Positions 5,981 to 6,689 of a stretch of 6,689 bases of DNA are shown here, piece after piece. The stretch comes from Candidatus Omnitrophota bacterium (GTDB lineage: Bacteria > Omnitrophota > Koll11 > Pluralincolimonadales > Pluralincolimonadaceae), in the NCBI GenBank assembly GCA_022709465.1, contig JAKLIT010000072.1:1-6689 (forward strand), written 5' to 3'. The position numbers were made by a program, and so were the translations under genes. The notes under the pieces were generated by a model. It worked only from the letters and a program-made list of their open reading frames with translations, did no database searches and had not been told where the DNA came from. Every line of letters starts with the position of its first letter. The first letter of the stretch is position 1.

Positions 5981-6689
5981 GTGCATTACCTCATAACTGG
6001 CGGCGCTGGTTTCATCGGCTCTCACCTTTCCGAAAAACTCGTAAAAGAAGGGCACAAAGTAACGGTACTCGACGACCTCTCCACCGGAAAGGTCGATAAC
6101 ATAAGGTATCTCGAAGGGAATAAGGATTTCATGCTTGTGGTCGGGACGATACTGGATGAGTCCCTCGTGGACAAGCTGGCGGAGCGCTGCGACGCCATAT
6201 TCCACCTCGCCGCGGCGGTCGGTGTGGAGCTTATAGTCAACCATCCCCTGGAATCGCTTACCACCAACATAAAGGGGAGCGAGATAGTCCTCGGCATGGC
6301 GTGCCGTTACCACAAGAAGGTGCTGATAACCTCCACGTCGGAGATATACGGTAAGAATACGCAGGGGCCGCTGAAAGAGGACCAGGACAGGATACTCGGT
6401 TCGCCGCTGAAATCGAGATGGAGCTATTCCACGGCGAAGGCGGTCGACGAGATGCTCGCTTATACATACTGGAAGACGAAGGATGTCCCGGCGGTGATCG
6501 TGCGCCTTTTCAATACCGTCGGCCCGAGGCAGTCCGGGATGTACGGAATGGTCGTCCCGAGGTTTGTCAGGCAGGCGGTCGAGGGCAAGGACATCACCGT
6601 ATACGGCTCGGGAAAGCAGTCAAGGTGCTTCTTGCATGTTAAGGACGTAGTCGCAGCGCTTCCGAAACTTATCGAGGAAACAAGGGCCT
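5981..6689 (+). CDS. NAD-dependent sugar-nucleotide epimerase/dehydratase, extended SDR family (3' end outside window)
   Basis: The frame is open from GTG 5981 to the window edge (236 complete codons), so roughly the last quarter is missing if it has the usual length of 310-340 residues. Landmarks are GGAGFIGS (7-14; GxxGxxG for NAD binding), acidic residues ending strand 2 in VLDDLSTGK (29-37), FHLAAAVGV (74-82), the active-site STSEIYG (118-124), YSTAK (149-153; YxxxK), and RLFNTVGPRQ (about 172-181). Catalytic Ser/Thr, Tyr and Lys are all present, so it should be active. Family members act on UDP-, GDP- or dTDP-sugars, including UDP-glucose 4-epimerase, UDP-glucuronate decarboxylase and GDP-mannose 4,6-dehydratase. 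The sequence here does not settle which; UDP-glucuronate decarboxylase or a 4-epimerase seem likeliest. It follows the GT4 gene by 4 nt and presumably supplies a sugar donor for the cluster. Confidence 0.92.
   Translation, partial: MHYLITGGAGFIGSHLSEKLVKEGHKVTVLDDLSTGKVDNIRYLEGNKDFMLVVGTILDESLVDKLAERCDAIFHLAAAVGVELIVNHPLESLTTNIKGSEIVLGMACRYHKKVLITSTSEIYGKNTQGPLKEDQDRILGSPLKSRWSYSTAKAVDEMLAYTYWKTKDVPAVIVRLFNTVGPRQSGMYGMVVPRFVRQAVEGKDITVYGSGKQSRCFLHVKDVVAALPKLIEETRA

Noticed and set aside
6418..6642. Plus-strand 74-residue open frame inside the epimerase gene
   Set aside because: It is a frame-shifted shadow of the epimerase coding sequence, with no motifs and no ribosome site.
1..6689. Mobile elements, CRISPR arrays, tRNA/rRNA and intrinsic terminators
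   Set aside because: I looked for spaced direct repeats, terminal inverted repeats, tRNA-like arms and GC hairpins followed by T-runs and saw none that were convincing; all genes run in one direction with almost no spacer.

Overview
The window is one tightly packed, single-strand (+) gene cluster for surface or extracellular polysaccharide synthesis. It holds seven genes, and both the first and the last run off the window. Intergenic gaps are 2, 13, 15 and 4 nt, and two junctions overlap (4 nt and 19 nt), which is the layout of one polycistronic operon. No rRNA, tRNA, CRISPR array, insertion sequence or convincing terminator is visible, and no stretch over 300 bases lacks a gene.

Layout: 1-113 is the C-terminal tail of a GT4-type glycosyltransferase. 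116-2008 is a glutamine-hydrolysing asparagine synthase-type amidotransferase (AsnB family). 2022-3866 is an unusual fusion of a cytosolic glycosyltransferase, one transmembrane helix and a DUF218 (YdcF/SanA/ElyC-like) domain. 3882-4373 is a small membrane-anchored DUF4330-type protein. 4370-4798 is a small basic protein I do not recognise. 4780-5976 is a complete GT4 glycosyltransferase. 5981 to the window end is an NAD-dependent sugar-nucleotide epimerase/dehydratase that starts at GTG and is cut by the window edge.

How the genes may work together (inference): the epimerase makes or interconverts a nucleotide sugar. The glycosyltransferases assemble a lipid-linked glycan at the inner face of the cytoplasmic membrane. 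The AsnB-type enzyme amidates a carboxyl group, perhaps on a uronic acid. The DUF218 and DUF4330 proteins act at or across the membrane. The AsnB homologue resembles in length and layout the amidotransferases found in exosortase-linked exopolysaccharide clusters, but no exosortase, polymerase, flippase or PEP-CTERM gene lies in this window.

Organism: the DNA is moderately GC-rich, with heavy use of AGG (Arg) and ATA (Ile) codons and clear AAGGAG-like ribosome binding sites. Together with the DUF218 fusion and the DUF4330 protein this suggests an uncultivated Gram-negative-type bacterium. Candidatus Omnitrophota is my best guess, with low confidence, since no phylogenetic marker is present.

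Most notable: the membrane-spanning GT-DUF218 fusion, the unrecognised small protein with a recurring S-x-hydrophobic-hydrophobic motif, and a near-consensus sigma70-type promoter (TTTACA-N17-TATAAT) inside the end of the GT4 gene, just before the epimerase.
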